Shown here in pieces: positions 44,367 to 52,543 of a DNA stretch of 64,000 nucleotides. This DNA is from JAGIBJ01 sp032119795. GTDB lineage: Bacteria; Actinomycetota; Thermoleophilia; Solirubrobacterales; Solirubrobacteraceae. The stretch spans positions 1 through 64,000 of the forward strand of contig JAUMFO010000013.1 of assembly GCA_032119795.1 (NCBI GenBank), written 5' to 3'. The position numbers and the translations under genes were made by a program. Every line of letters begins with the position of its first letter. The stretch's first letter is position 1. The notes beneath the pieces were generated by a model. It worked only from the letters and a program-made list of their open reading frames with translations. It was not told the DNA's origin and did not search any database.

Positions 44367-45149
44367 CTACTCGTCGTCTTCGGCTTGGATGCGCGCGCGC
44401 AGCCGCAGGACGGCCTTGGTGTGCAGCTGCGACACCCGAGACTCAGTCACGCCGAGGACCTCGCCGATCTCGCGAAGCGTGAGGTTCTCGTAGTAGTAGA
44501 GGGCGATCACGAGCTTCTCGCGCTCAGGCAGCCGCTCGACGGCGCCGGCGACGCGCTCGCGCATCTCGCCCTGATCGACGAGCGACGCCGGATCCGGCGA
44601 GTCGTGGTCTTGGATCGTGTCCAGGAGTGAGATCGAATCGCCCGACTGGTCGCCCGAGCCCCACAGCTCGTCGAGAGCAAAGAGCGTCGTCGACGACACC
44701 TGCATGAGGGCCTCACGGAACTCGCTCTCCGTCATCTCAAGCGCGTGGGCGAGCTCGGCGTCGGTTGGCGTGCGGTGCAGGCGGTGCTCGAGCTTCTGGT
44801 GGGCGCGCTCGATCTCGCGGGCCTTGGAGCGCACCGATCGCGGGACCCAGTCCAGGGCGCGGAGTTCGTCGATGATCGCGCCGCGGATGCGGGCGTTGGC
44901 GAACGTCTCGAACTTGATGTCTCGTTTGGGATCGAAGCGCTCGATCGAGGAGATCAGGCCGACGAGCCCGTACGAGATGAGGTCGCCCTCTTCGACGTGC
45001 GAAGGCAGCGACGCGCCGATCTTGCCGGCGATGTACTTCACCAGCGGCGAGTACGCGATGACGAGGCTCTCGCGTGCGCGGCGGTCGTCGTTCTGCTTGT
45101 AGCGGCGCCACAGGTCGCGCAGCTCAACGGTCTTGGTCGGGTTGGCCAT
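44367..45149 (-). CDS. RNA polymerase sigma factor of the FliA/WhiG (sigma-28) family
   Basis: 260 aa from ATG 45149. Regions 2-4 are complete: ESLVIAYSPLVKYIAGKIG and EGDLISYGLVGLISSIERFDPKRDIKFETFANARIRGAIIDELR (region 2), RTPTDAELAHALEMTESEF (region 3), and LTLREIGEVLGVTESRVSQLHTKAVLRLR (region 4 helix-turn-helix). Region 1.1 is absent, as in FliA, WhiG and SigD. It would direct motility or differentiation genes. No flagellar gene or anti-sigma factor is in the window. It follows the recombinase gene by 31 bases. Confidence 0.93.
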   Translation of the reverse strand: MANPTKTVELRDLWRRYKQNDDRRARESLVIAYSPLVKYIAGKIGASLPSHVEEGDLISYGLVGLISSIERFDPKRDIKFETFANARIRGAIIDELRALDWVPRSVRSKAREIERAHQKLEHRLHRTPTDAELAHALEMTESEFREALMQVSSTTLFALDELWGSGDQSGDSISLLDTIQDHDSPDPASLVDQGEMRERVAGAVERLPEREKLVIALYYYENLTLREIGEVLGVTESRVSQLHTKAVLRLRARIQAEDDE

Positions 45150-45180
45150 GGTGATTGGGTGAAAGGCGCCGTTTGGGGCG

Positions 45181-46125
45181 TTAGCTCCGCGGATGGGATC
45201 GGGCGTACGCCTCGCGCACGCGGCGCGATTCGACTCGAGTGTAGACCTGCGTGGTGGCGATCGAGGCGTGACCGAGCAGATCTTGGATAGCTCTGAGGTC
45301 GGCTCCTCCGTCGAGAAGATGAGTCGCATAGGAGTGACGCAGTGCGTGCGGCGACACCGGTCCACCCTCAATTCCTGCGCGTTCTACCCACCGAGTGAGC
45401 CGTCGGCGCACGTCGGAAGTAGAGAGCCGACGCCCCGTCCGGGAGAGCAGCAAGGGGCCCGTTGCAGGATCGGTTGCGATCCGCGGACGACCCCGCTGAA
45501 GCCACGCAATCGTCGCCAGCAGCGCCGGCTCGCCAACCGGCACGGCGCGGACTTTGTCTCCCTTGCCGTGGACGCGCAGCGTCTCGCGGTCGACGTCGAG
45601 GTTGCCGACGTCGAGCATCACGATCTCTTCGGCACGCAGTCCACACCCGTAGGCGAGTTCAAACATGGCGCGGTCTCGTAGCCCGAGCGCGCCGGCGCCG
45701 CCGGTGGCATCAAGAAGTCGTCCGGCGTCGGGCGCGGAGAGGACTCTTGGCAGGTGGTCGCCCCGTCGCGGCGAGCCAAGGCGCTCAGCGGGGCTGGCCT
45801 CGATCACGCCGTGCTCGCGCAGCACGCCAAAGAGCGCGCGGATCGCCGCCACGCGGCGCGCAATCGTCGCTGGCGCAAGGCCGCGCTGGGTGAGTCCGGC
45901 GACGTAGCGACGGAGGTCAGCCAGTTGAGCGGCGTCCGGGAGGAGGTCGCGTTCGACGGCCCAGGCGGCGAGGTCTTCGAGATCGGCGCGGTAGGCGCGG
46001 CGCGTGCGCGTCGCGAGGCCGCGGCGCGCCAGGTCGCCGTCGAGCAGGACCGTGGCCGCCGACCATGCGCCCGAGACTGCGGCGAGGTCGGTAGCCTCGC
46101 CTGCGTGGCCGTCTTCTACATCCAT
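45181..46125 (-). CDS. Tyrosine recombinase (XerC/XerD family)
   Basis: 314 aa from ATG 46125. The N-terminal SAM-like core-binding domain is LARRGLATRTRRAYRADLEDLAAW; the catalytic domain has Arg in YGCGLRAEEIVMLD, Lys in HGKGDKVR, HALRHSYATHLLDGGADL (His-x-x-Arg), LLGHASIATTQVYTRV (His and nucleophile Tyr). Length and lack of phage neighbours fit chromosome dimer resolution at dif rather than an integrase. The chosen start overlaps the divergent 93-aa gene by 21 bases; no later ATG or GTG would keep the N-terminal helix. Confidence 0.92.
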   Translation of the reverse strand: MDVEDGHAGEATDLAAVSGAWSAATVLLDGDLARRGLATRTRRAYRADLEDLAAWAVERDLLPDAAQLADLRRYVAGLTQRGLAPATIARRVAAIRALFGVLREHGVIEASPAERLGSPRRGDHLPRVLSAPDAGRLLDATGGAGALGLRDRAMFELAYGCGLRAEEIVMLDVGNLDVDRETLRVHGKGDKVRAVPVGEPALLATIAWLQRGRPRIATDPATGPLLLSRTGRRLSTSDVRRRLTRWVERAGIEGGPVSPHALRHSYATHLLDGGADLRAIQDLLGHASIATTQVYTRVESRRVREAYARSHPRS

Positions 46126-46386
46126 GTGCACGAGGGGTCGATCTTCACCATCGACCAGCTGGTCGAGTCCGAGGTCATTGAGCCGGGCGACGACCCGTCG
46201 CTTCCGTGGCACAAGATCGACGCGCCCAGCGACGCACAGATGATGTGGTACGCGGCGTTGAGGAAGCAAGAACGGGGCATTTTCCTGGGCACGCTGACCT
46301 TTCGGCACTGCGACCACCACTCCCTGCTCCTGAGCAAGGGCTGGGAAGAAGTACCCGTCGAGAAGATCGGCGTCGGACGAACCTAA
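46105..46386 (+). CDS. Conserved-looking small protein
   Basis: 93 aa, GTG start. Soluble, with sequence AVFYIHVHEGSIFTIDQLVESEV, then HKIDAPSDAQMMWYAALRKQERGIFLGTLTFRHCDHHSLLL. Several His and a Cys (RHCDHH) might bind metal. Composition is balanced and not Ala/Arg-rich like spurious frames, which supports a real gene. No family recognised. It is divergent from the recombinase, overlapping its 5' end, and converges on the L,D-transpeptidase gene 9 bases away. Confidence 0.68.
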   Translation: MAVFYIHVHEGSIFTIDQLVESEVIEPGDDPSLPWHKIDAPSDAQMMWYAALRKQERGIFLGTLTFRHCDHHSLLLSKGWEEVPVEKIGVGRT

Positions 46387-46395
46387 GACACGTCG

Positions 46396-47424
46396 TCAGA
46401 CGACGTGGATCGTGGCGCCTAGTGGGACGCGGTCGTAGAGGTCGATGACGTCCTCTTCGAGCATGCGAACACAGCCGTGCGAAGCCGGGGAACCGATCGA
46501 TCCGCGGTCTGAGGTGCCGTGGATGCCGGCGCCGTCGAAGAAGCCCATCCACCGGGCCTTGATGGGGTTCGACGGGCCTGGCGGCACAACGGTGCCCGCG
46601 AGGCTGCCGGCCCAGTCGGAGAGCGGCACGTGCCACGACGGGTTGACCTGTTTGTCGTTGATCGTGTAGGTGCCGGCAGGCGTCTCGTGGCCTTGGGCGC
46701 CAACGGCGACGCGGTACTTCTTCGACAGTTTGAAGTTCTTGAAGAGCCGCAGCTCGTTGGTGACGCGATCGACGGTGATGATCGTGCCGTTGCTCTTCTT
46801 GAGGGCGGCGGCGGACTGCTTGGGCTTCGTGGTGCGAACCGGGGCGAGCATGGGCTGGCGCGTGGGGTCGTCGACGGCATCCGACACGAGCGTGCGGAGT
46901 TTGGCGCGGTCGACGGCCATGCCCGTCTGGGAGTCCTTCAGGATCGGCCGGTCGTGCACGAAGGTGAGCGTGGCCTCTTGGGGCTGGCGATCCACGCTGC
47001 GGCGGACCCGATCGACGAAGCGCAGGACGGCCGCGTCGGACGACTTCACCGGGACCTCGATGGTCTTGTCGACCTTGGTGCCGCTGACCGTCCGCCAGGC
47101 GGAGCTGAACGCATCGGACTCGGACGCCTTGACGGCCTGCGCCACCGCGGCGTCGAGGTCGGCGTCGATCCGGGCTTCTTTGGCGCTGAGCTTGAACTCC
47201 TTGCCGCGACGAACGACCACGACCGGCTGCTGGAGCGGAGCAAGGTATGCCGCCTCGAGCCGGGCCTTGGCCTGGGCGGCGGTGAGGCCGCCGACGTCGA
47301 CGGTGGCGACGTTGACGCCTTCGGCGATCTGCCCGGCGGTGGCGGCGTGGAGGCCCGCAACGACGCCGCCGGAAACCACGAGGGCACCAACGAGCACTCC
47401 AGAGGCCAAAACCAGACGACGCAC
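46396..47424 (-). CDS. L,D-transpeptidase (YkuD domain) with peptidoglycan-binding-like N-domain
   Basis: 342 aa. A signal anchor (RRLVLASGVLVGALVVSGGVVAGL) leads to a PG_binding_4/VanW-type region (GVNVATVDVGGLTAAQAKARLEAAY, about 36-170) and the YkuD catalytic domain (about 215-342) with IHGTS (His302) and SHGCVRM (His316, nucleophile Cys318). It makes 3-3 crosslinks in peptidoglycan or attaches proteins to it, outside the membrane. Single gene, between two convergent or unrelated genes. Confidence 0.93.
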   Translation of the reverse strand: MRRLVLASGVLVGALVVSGGVVAGLHAATAGQIAEGVNVATVDVGGLTAAQAKARLEAAYLAPLQQPVVVVRRGKEFKLSAKEARIDADLDAAVAQAVKASESDAFSSAWRTVSGTKVDKTIEVPVKSSDAAVLRFVDRVRRSVDRQPQEATLTFVHDRPILKDSQTGMAVDRAKLRTLVSDAVDDPTRQPMLAPVRTTKPKQSAAALKKSNGTIITVDRVTNELRLFKNFKLSKKYRVAVGAQGHETPAGTYTINDKQVNPSWHVPLSDWAGSLAGTVVPPGPSNPIKARWMGFFDGAGIHGTSDRGSIGSPASHGCVRMLEEDVIDLYDRVPLGATIHVV

Positions 47425-47524
47425 GTGCGAAAAGGTACAGGCCGGAGCGGACGGGAACCATTGCGGCGGTGCGCCAGCTCTGACCGCCGGTATCCGTCCT
47501 AAGGACGGTCGGGTGACACGGCGC

Positions 47525-48088
47525 CTATCGCGGCCATCCGAGCAGGGGTTCTAGCCCTTCAGCGAGCGCCAGCCAATCGTCGCCGTGCGTGATCTCTGGG
47601 CGCTGCCGAAGGAGGTCTTGGTTCCAGGGATGGCGGATCGTCGCAACGGCGATGCCACGAGTGAGCGCGCCCTCAAGATTCTCTGGGGCGTCGTCGATCA
47701 GGAGGGCGACCCCGACGTCGCTGCAGTGATCGACCTTCTTCCACCCGCATCGCAGCCCGTCGAAGGGAATCTCTTGCTCGCGCAGCCAGCGGGCCGTCAC
47801 GTCGTGAGCCTCCGGGCGACGGTGCGTGGTGATCAGGATCTCGTGCCCCTCGGATTTCCAGCGCTGCACGGTCTCGGCCGCGCCGGGGTAGGCGATGGCC
47901 GCCTCGATCAGTTCGTCGGCATGGGTCGCCTCAACGACCTCCCTCAGCTGCTCCGGCGTGAGGGCGTCGACGCTCCATGCGAGCTGCTGGGCGTACGGAA
48001 GCTCAACGCCGTGGAGCTCGCGCGCCGCGGTGCTGAACTGCTCCCAGTAGTCGTGGAGCGTGGAATCGACGTCAATGGCGACGAGCAC
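47525..48088 (-). CDS. HAD-superfamily phosphatase (5'-nucleotidase-like, NT5C)
   Basis: 187 aa, GTG start at 48088, with the catalytic motif AIDVDST (Asp6, Asp8) immediately after it. Later motifs: ILITTHRRPEAHD (motif II Thr) and VALLIDDAPENLEGAL (acidic motif IV). The cap between about 15 and 85 is helical, as in deoxyribonucleotidases. Substrate likely a nucleotide monophosphate, not certain. It is 18 bases from the divergent alpha/beta hydrolase, so the promoters must lie inside coding sequence. Confidence 0.82.
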   Translation of the reverse strand: MLVAIDVDSTLHDYWEQFSTAARELHGVELPYAQQLAWSVDALTPEQLREVVEATHADELIEAAIAYPGAAETVQRWKSEGHEILITTHRRPEAHDVTARWLREQEIPFDGLRCGWKKVDHCSDVGVALLIDDAPENLEGALTRGIAVATIRHPWNQDLLRQRPEITHGDDWLALAEGLEPLLGWPR

Positions 48089-48106
48089 GCTCAGTAGCCT
48101 AAAGCT

Positions 48107-49261
48107 ATGAGTCCGACTCCCCCAGTCGACCGTCTTGCCCCCCGCCTCCAGTACGGACCGGTGGGCCGTTCGGCGTGGCAAGACGTCCCTTGGGAGCAGC
48201 TCGAGCGCCAAGTTGAGGTGCTCGGGCGTCCCGTGAACTACATCGACGTGGGCGCTGGCCCGACGGTCTTCATGGTCCACGGCCTCTCCGGCAACTGGAT
48301 GAACTGGCTGGAGAACATTCCCCAGCTGGCCCGTGAGCACCGCGTGATCGCCATGGACCTTCCTGGCTTTGGGCGCTCCCCCCTGCCCAGCGCCGAGCTG
48401 ACGATCGGCCTGTACTGCGACGTGCTCATCACGATGATGCACAAGCTCGATTTGGAGACGGTGACCCTCATCGGGAATTCGATGGGTGGCCAGATCGCGA
48501 CGAAGTTCGCCCTTGAGCATCCCGAGCTGGTCGACCGCCTCGTGCTGGTGAGCCCGGCGGGCATCACGATCGACATTGCGCGCAATCCGCAAGTGCTGTG
48601 GGTCCTGAAGACCTTTGGGTGGCTGTATAACGCTGGCGCGCGGTCGGCGAGCCTTGGCTCCGATCCGCTGTCGAAGAGCGCGCCGCTGCGCCGCGCGCTG
48701 TTGGGCGTCGTCTGTCGGTACCCCGAGCGCCTTCCCGGCCAGCTGGTGCAGCGTCAGCTCGTCGGCGCGGGCACGGCAGGGTTTGCCCCAGCAGTGCACG
48801 CGATCGGGAACTGCGATCTGCAGGATGAGCTTGAGCGCATCGAGATGCCGACGCTGCTGATCTGGGGCCGCAATGACCGGATTATTCCCAGCGGCGACCT
48901 GCGGCTGTGGACTCGAGACATCGAGGGCTCGGAGGCGATCATCTACGAGGACACCGGCCACGTGGCGATGTTTGAACGTCCGGCGCGGTTCAACGCCGAC
49001 GTGAACGCGTTCCTCACGCGCACCGCCGATTCCGTGCGGTCGTCGACGGCCGGGATCCAAGGACTCGAGGAAGTCGCGACGGCCGGCAAGAACGAGGGTG
49101 AGGTCTGGGCGGATCGGCGCCTCGCGCCGCGGCCGGTGCTCGTCCCCGATGACGGCGTCCTCCCGGAGCCTGATGCGGCCGCCGTCGAGGAGCTGTTGGC
49201 CGCCGAGCCTGAGCCGAAGAAGGGCCCGCAGTCGCGGCGCCGAGCCGACGGGCGCCGGTAG
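48107..49261 (+). CDS. Alpha/beta hydrolase
   Basis: 384 aa. Catalytic triad visible: nucleophile Ser125 in IGNSMGG, Asp257 in WGRNDRIIP, His285 in DTGHVAMFE; oxyanion region VHGLSGNWMNW. The core ends near 305; about 75 C-terminal residues are acidic and Pro-rich, then basic (PKKGPQSRRRADGRR), an unusual tail. No signal peptide. Broad family (esterases, C-C hydrolases); substrate unknown. Confidence 0.9.
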   Translation: MSPTPPVDRLAPRLQYGPVGRSAWQDVPWEQLERQVEVLGRPVNYIDVGAGPTVFMVHGLSGNWMNWLENIPQLAREHRVIAMDLPGFGRSPLPSAELTIGLYCDVLITMMHKLDLETVTLIGNSMGGQIATKFALEHPELVDRLVLVSPAGITIDIARNPQVLWVLKTFGWLYNAGARSASLGSDPLSKSAPLRRALLGVVCRYPERLPGQLVQRQLVGAGTAGFAPAVHAIGNCDLQDELERIEMPTLLIWGRNDRIIPSGDLRLWTRDIEGSEAIIYEDTGHVAMFERPARFNADVNAFLTRTADSVRSSTAGIQGLEEVATAGKNEGEVWADRRLAPRPVLVPDDGVLPEPDAAAVEELLAAEPEPKKGPQSRRRADGRR

Positions 49262-49378
49262 CGCTCGCCGTGGTGCTCGCACGCGTTTGGCGGCGTGCTT
49301 GGGGCGATGACCCCACCCCGGGCTGACGTCAATACGTCACCTGTTGGTCAACAGTCCGGTTTTCGATACCGTCGGTGG

Positions 49379-51544
49379 GTGAGCTGGCGTGTTGTCCCCA
49401 CGTGCGCCGCGGTTTTCGCGACGCTTCTGCTGTTTCCGGCGAGCGGCTGGGCCCTCGTTGAGCGCAGCGGAGATACGTTCTTCCCGAAGACCGGCCCCGA
49501 GCTGAGCGAGGCCGCGACGACGATCTCGAGTGAGGGCGCCAGCGACGCGAGTTTCAAGGCGACCGTCGAGCTGGTCGCCGGCACGTACTCCGTGGCCAGC
49601 CCCGTGGTGTTTACGAGCTTGTCGGCGCCGACGGTGCGCGGGCCGGAGGCTGGTGGCCGCGCCATCGTGACCAACAGCGGGTCGCCGATCACGCTCTTGC
49701 GGCTCTCTTCGCGAGATACGACGGCCACGAGCGGCATCAGTAACGTCGATTTCACGCTGAAGGGCACCCTGACGTCTGGTTCGGTGATCGCACTCGACCT
49801 GCAGCGCGGTAGCCAGCTTCGCGACAGCACCGTAAAGGTGCCCTCGTCGACGATGACGGCGACGGCGATCCGGTTGTCTCCTGCACTGGGGATTGCCTCT
49901 CCGGCCTCGCCAGCCGTGTTGCAGCGGGTGACGGTGCAGTCCAACGCCCCGAGCGCTCCGGCCGTGCGGGCCACGAACGGCAGCCAGGTACTCGACTCGA
50001 CCATTACCGGCGGCGCACCCGCCCTTGAAATCGCAGGAGACGCCTCAGGCGCCGACCTTGGCAACGTCACCGTCGACTCCACGAGGGTGAAGTCGACGGG
50101 AACCGATACGACCGTGCCCATCGTTCGGGTGCGTGGTGGCGGCAACCATGTGCGGGCGGTGCTTTGGAGCACCGTCGTGGATGGCACGCTGACGGGAGCC
50201 CAGAATCTCGTCGACATCCTTGGCCCCACGTCGGCGGCTGGCTCCGTCGATGTGGAACTCGGTCAGTCCTCGCTGCGCGGTGTGGCAACGACCCCCAGCC
50301 GAGCCGTTCGTGTGCAGCCGGGCCTCGGCGCCGCGAAGTTGACGCTCAAGATCCGCGGACTCCTCTCGCTCGGGTCGCTGACGACCGTCGATTGCATGGC
50401 GACGCCGAGCGATCCGGCCTCGTCGGTTGAGGTGACGATCGCCGGGATCTACCGTTCTGGGTCGAACGCCGCCGGTACGAAGTGCACCCTCGCTGAGTCC
50501 GCGCTGCGCACGGGCACGCTGTCGTGGCGTGACGAGTCCAATGGCGACTTGCATCCCGTTTGGAACTCTCCGCTGGTCGATGCCGTGAGCAGCTCGGCGC
50601 TCCCCGCTTTGACGGGGACTCACGACGCGGATGGCGGGGCGCGGTTCGTGCAGATCGGGTCTGGGGCGCCCGGAGACATCGGCGCCTTGGAGTACCAGCT
50701 GACGCCGCCGGAAGGGGTGTCAGCGAACTTCACCACGCTTGGGAACCGCGGCCTGACGGCCTTGGTCGGAGCGGCCTCAGATCCGGATGAGTTCGAGGAA
50801 CCGCAGCTGAGGTTCCGTTGGACGTTGCCGGACAACAGCACGGTTGCCGGCAAGGAGGCGCTGTACCGTTTTGGGTCGGCGACGCCGCAGGAGGTCACGC
50901 TGGATGTGATCGACGTGACGGGCCGGTCGGTGCAGGAGACCATCACCGTCAATCCGGTCGTTCGGTTGGATGAGCCGGCTCGGGATTTCAACGTGCCGGA
51001 GGAGCCAGGTCCGGTTGATCCCAGCCCGGTTGATCCCGTTCCGGTCGATCCGGTTCCGGTGCCCCCCGAGCCGGTGGGTCCGCAGTTCGTCTTCGTGCCG
51101 CCGACGATCCCTTCGTCGCTCGCGATCCCGAAGGTCGTGACAGCCGACCCGAAGCCGGATCCTTCGCTCAAGCAGGATTTTCCGCCGATTTTGAAGTCGG
51201 TGAAGGCGAGGAGCCGTCGGGTGCTGACGAGCCGCAAGTCACAGCCGATGTATGCGGCGGCCCGCCCTGGCGAGGCGGAGTTCGTGATCGAGACGTGGCG
51301 CGAGTCGGAGATGGCGCTGGAGGTGTCGACGGTGCTTGAGGGCAAGGGGCTTACCGTTGGCCTGCCGGTGGCGACGGTGCCGCTGAAGGAGTTCAAGGGC
51401 CGCAAGACGCTGCGGGTGGGTGCGAAGGTCGGCAAGCGAAAGCTGAAGCCGGGGCTCTACCAGATGACGATCGCGGCGACGCCTCGTCCTGGCGCCGTCC
51501 CTGAGCGCCTTCCGTTCTACGTGCGGGTCGTTCGGGCACGCTAG
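49379..51544 (+). CDS. Secreted beta-helix-like protein with PKD-like domain and Pro-rich linker
   Basis: 721 aa from GTG 49379, chosen because a signal peptide follows (SWRVVPTCAAVFATLLLFPASGWA). Residues about 35-430 show short beta repeats with Asn/Ser/Gly turns, as in parallel beta-helix proteins (VELVAGTYSVASPV, ALDLQRGSQLRDSTVKV). About 435-530 resembles a PKD-like fold (ASDPDEFEEPQLRFRWTLPDNSTVAG). A Pro/Val linker of DPVPVDPVPV repeats spans about 540-567, then a C-terminal beta domain. TTGGTC (49344) and GATACC (49365) could be promoter elements just before the start. Surface role inferred. Confidence 0.82.
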   Translation: MSWRVVPTCAAVFATLLLFPASGWALVERSGDTFFPKTGPELSEAATTISSEGASDASFKATVELVAGTYSVASPVVFTSLSAPTVRGPEAGGRAIVTNSGSPITLLRLSSRDTTATSGISNVDFTLKGTLTSGSVIALDLQRGSQLRDSTVKVPSSTMTATAIRLSPALGIASPASPAVLQRVTVQSNAPSAPAVRATNGSQVLDSTITGGAPALEIAGDASGADLGNVTVDSTRVKSTGTDTTVPIVRVRGGGNHVRAVLWSTVVDGTLTGAQNLVDILGPTSAAGSVDVELGQSSLRGVATTPSRAVRVQPGLGAAKLTLKIRGLLSLGSLTTVDCMATPSDPASSVEVTIAGIYRSGSNAAGTKCTLAESALRTGTLSWRDESNGDLHPVWNSPLVDAVSSSALPALTGTHDADGGARFVQIGSGAPGDIGALEYQLTPPEGVSANFTTLGNRGLTALVGAASDPDEFEEPQLRFRWTLPDNSTVAGKEALYRFGSATPQEVTLDVIDVTGRSVQETITVNPVVRLDEPARDFNVPEEPGPVDPSPVDPVPVDPVPVPPEPVGPQFVFVPPTIPSSLAIPKVVTADPKPDPSLKQDFPPILKSVKARSRRVLTSRKSQPMYAAARPGEAEFVIETWRESEMALEVSTVLEGKGLTVGLPVATVPLKEFKGRKTLRVGAKVGKRKLKPGLYQMTIAATPRPGAVPERLPFYVRVVRAR

Positions 51545-51602
51545 ACGCCTTAGGCGCGTTCGGCGCGAGCTTGGTGTCGCGGTTCGCGCCGGTCGCCCGC
51601 CG

Positions 51603-52445
51603 TCAGCGCCGTTCGGCGATTCGCAGCACGTCGACCGGCCCCGCGCCGGCGCCGACGTCTCGGAGGCCGTGCAGCACCGCGTCGGAGGCGGCTGCTCGGG
51701 CGGCAGCAGCGGCCGCGGGCACGGTGGCGCCGCGGGCGAGGTGCGCGGCCAGCGTGGAGGAGTGCGTGCAGCCGGATCCGTGGGCGGCGCCGTCGGCGTG
51801 GCGCGGTCCGGAGAACCGGTGGCGCTCGCCGCTAGCCGTGCCGAGGAGGTCGACGGCTTCGGTGCGGTGGCCGCCGGTGACCATCGCCCAGGTTGGGCCG
51901 AGGCCGAGGAGGGCGTCGAGCAGGGCGTCGTCGTCGCCCTCGGGCGGCGCCTGGGCACTACCGGCGCCGGCGGCCACCATCGCTCGAGCCTCAGACAGGT
52001 TTGGCGTGATGACGGTGGCTCGTGGCACGATGAGCTGCAGCAGCGCGGCGAGGGCGTCTTCTGGCAGCAGGCGCGCCCCGGACTCCGAGATCATTACGGG
52101 GTCGTGCACGACGGGGACCGCTGGATCCAGGAGCGCCAGCGCCTGCGCGACGGCCTCGATCGTCTCGGTTGAGCCGAGCATGCCGATCTTCACGGCGCCG
52201 ATCTCCAGGTCGTCGGCGACGGCAGCGACCTGCGCGACGATCATCGCCGGGTTGACGGCCTCGATCCGCGTGACGCCGACCGTGTTTTGGGCGGTGAGCG
52301 CGGCGATGGCGCTGGTCCCGTGGACTCCGGCTGCCGCGAAGGCCTTGAGATCTGCCTGGATGCCGGCGCCGCCGCCGGAGTCTGAGCCGGCGATCGTCAG
52401 TGCGACGGGCGTCCGGCTGGTGGGCGGTGGTTCCGCGGTGCTCAC
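51603..52445 (-). CDS. thiD: Hydroxymethylpyrimidine/phosphomethylpyrimidine kinase
   Basis: 280 aa from GTG 52445. It phosphorylates HMP and HMP-P in thiamin synthesis. ALTIAGSDSGGGAGIQADLKAF is the ribokinase-like start of ThiD; HDPVMISESGARLL, VITPNLSEA and GSGCTHSSTLAAHLA (anion hole and catalytic region) complete it. An in-frame ATG at 52547 overlaps the dprA stop as ATGA and would add 34 residues of low-complexity sequence; it may be used through coupling. No other thi gene is nearby. Confidence 0.92.
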   Translation of the reverse strand: MSTAEPPPTSRTPVALTIAGSDSGGGAGIQADLKAFAAAGVHGTSAIAALTAQNTVGVTRIEAVNPAMIVAQVAAVADDLEIGAVKIGMLGSTETIEAVAQALALLDPAVPVVHDPVMISESGARLLPEDALAALLQLIVPRATVITPNLSEARAMVAAGAGSAQAPPEGDDDALLDALLGLGPTWAMVTGGHRTEAVDLLGTASGERHRFSGPRHADGAAHGSGCTHSSTLAAHLARGATVPAAAAAARAAASDAVLHGLRDVGAGAGPVDVLRIAERR

Positions 52446-52543
52446 GAGCGCGATCCTAGGGAGCGGCTGAGCGGCAGGCGTTGCCAACGTCAGCGCGCGC
52501 GGGCCCAGCGCGACGGCCGGCGAAGCCGCGTGCGTGTGCCGCG

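Noticed and set aside
45181..46125. Integrase of a mobile element
   Set aside because: No excisionase, phage genes, attachment repeats or tRNA target nearby. Length and motifs fit a housekeeping Xer recombinase.
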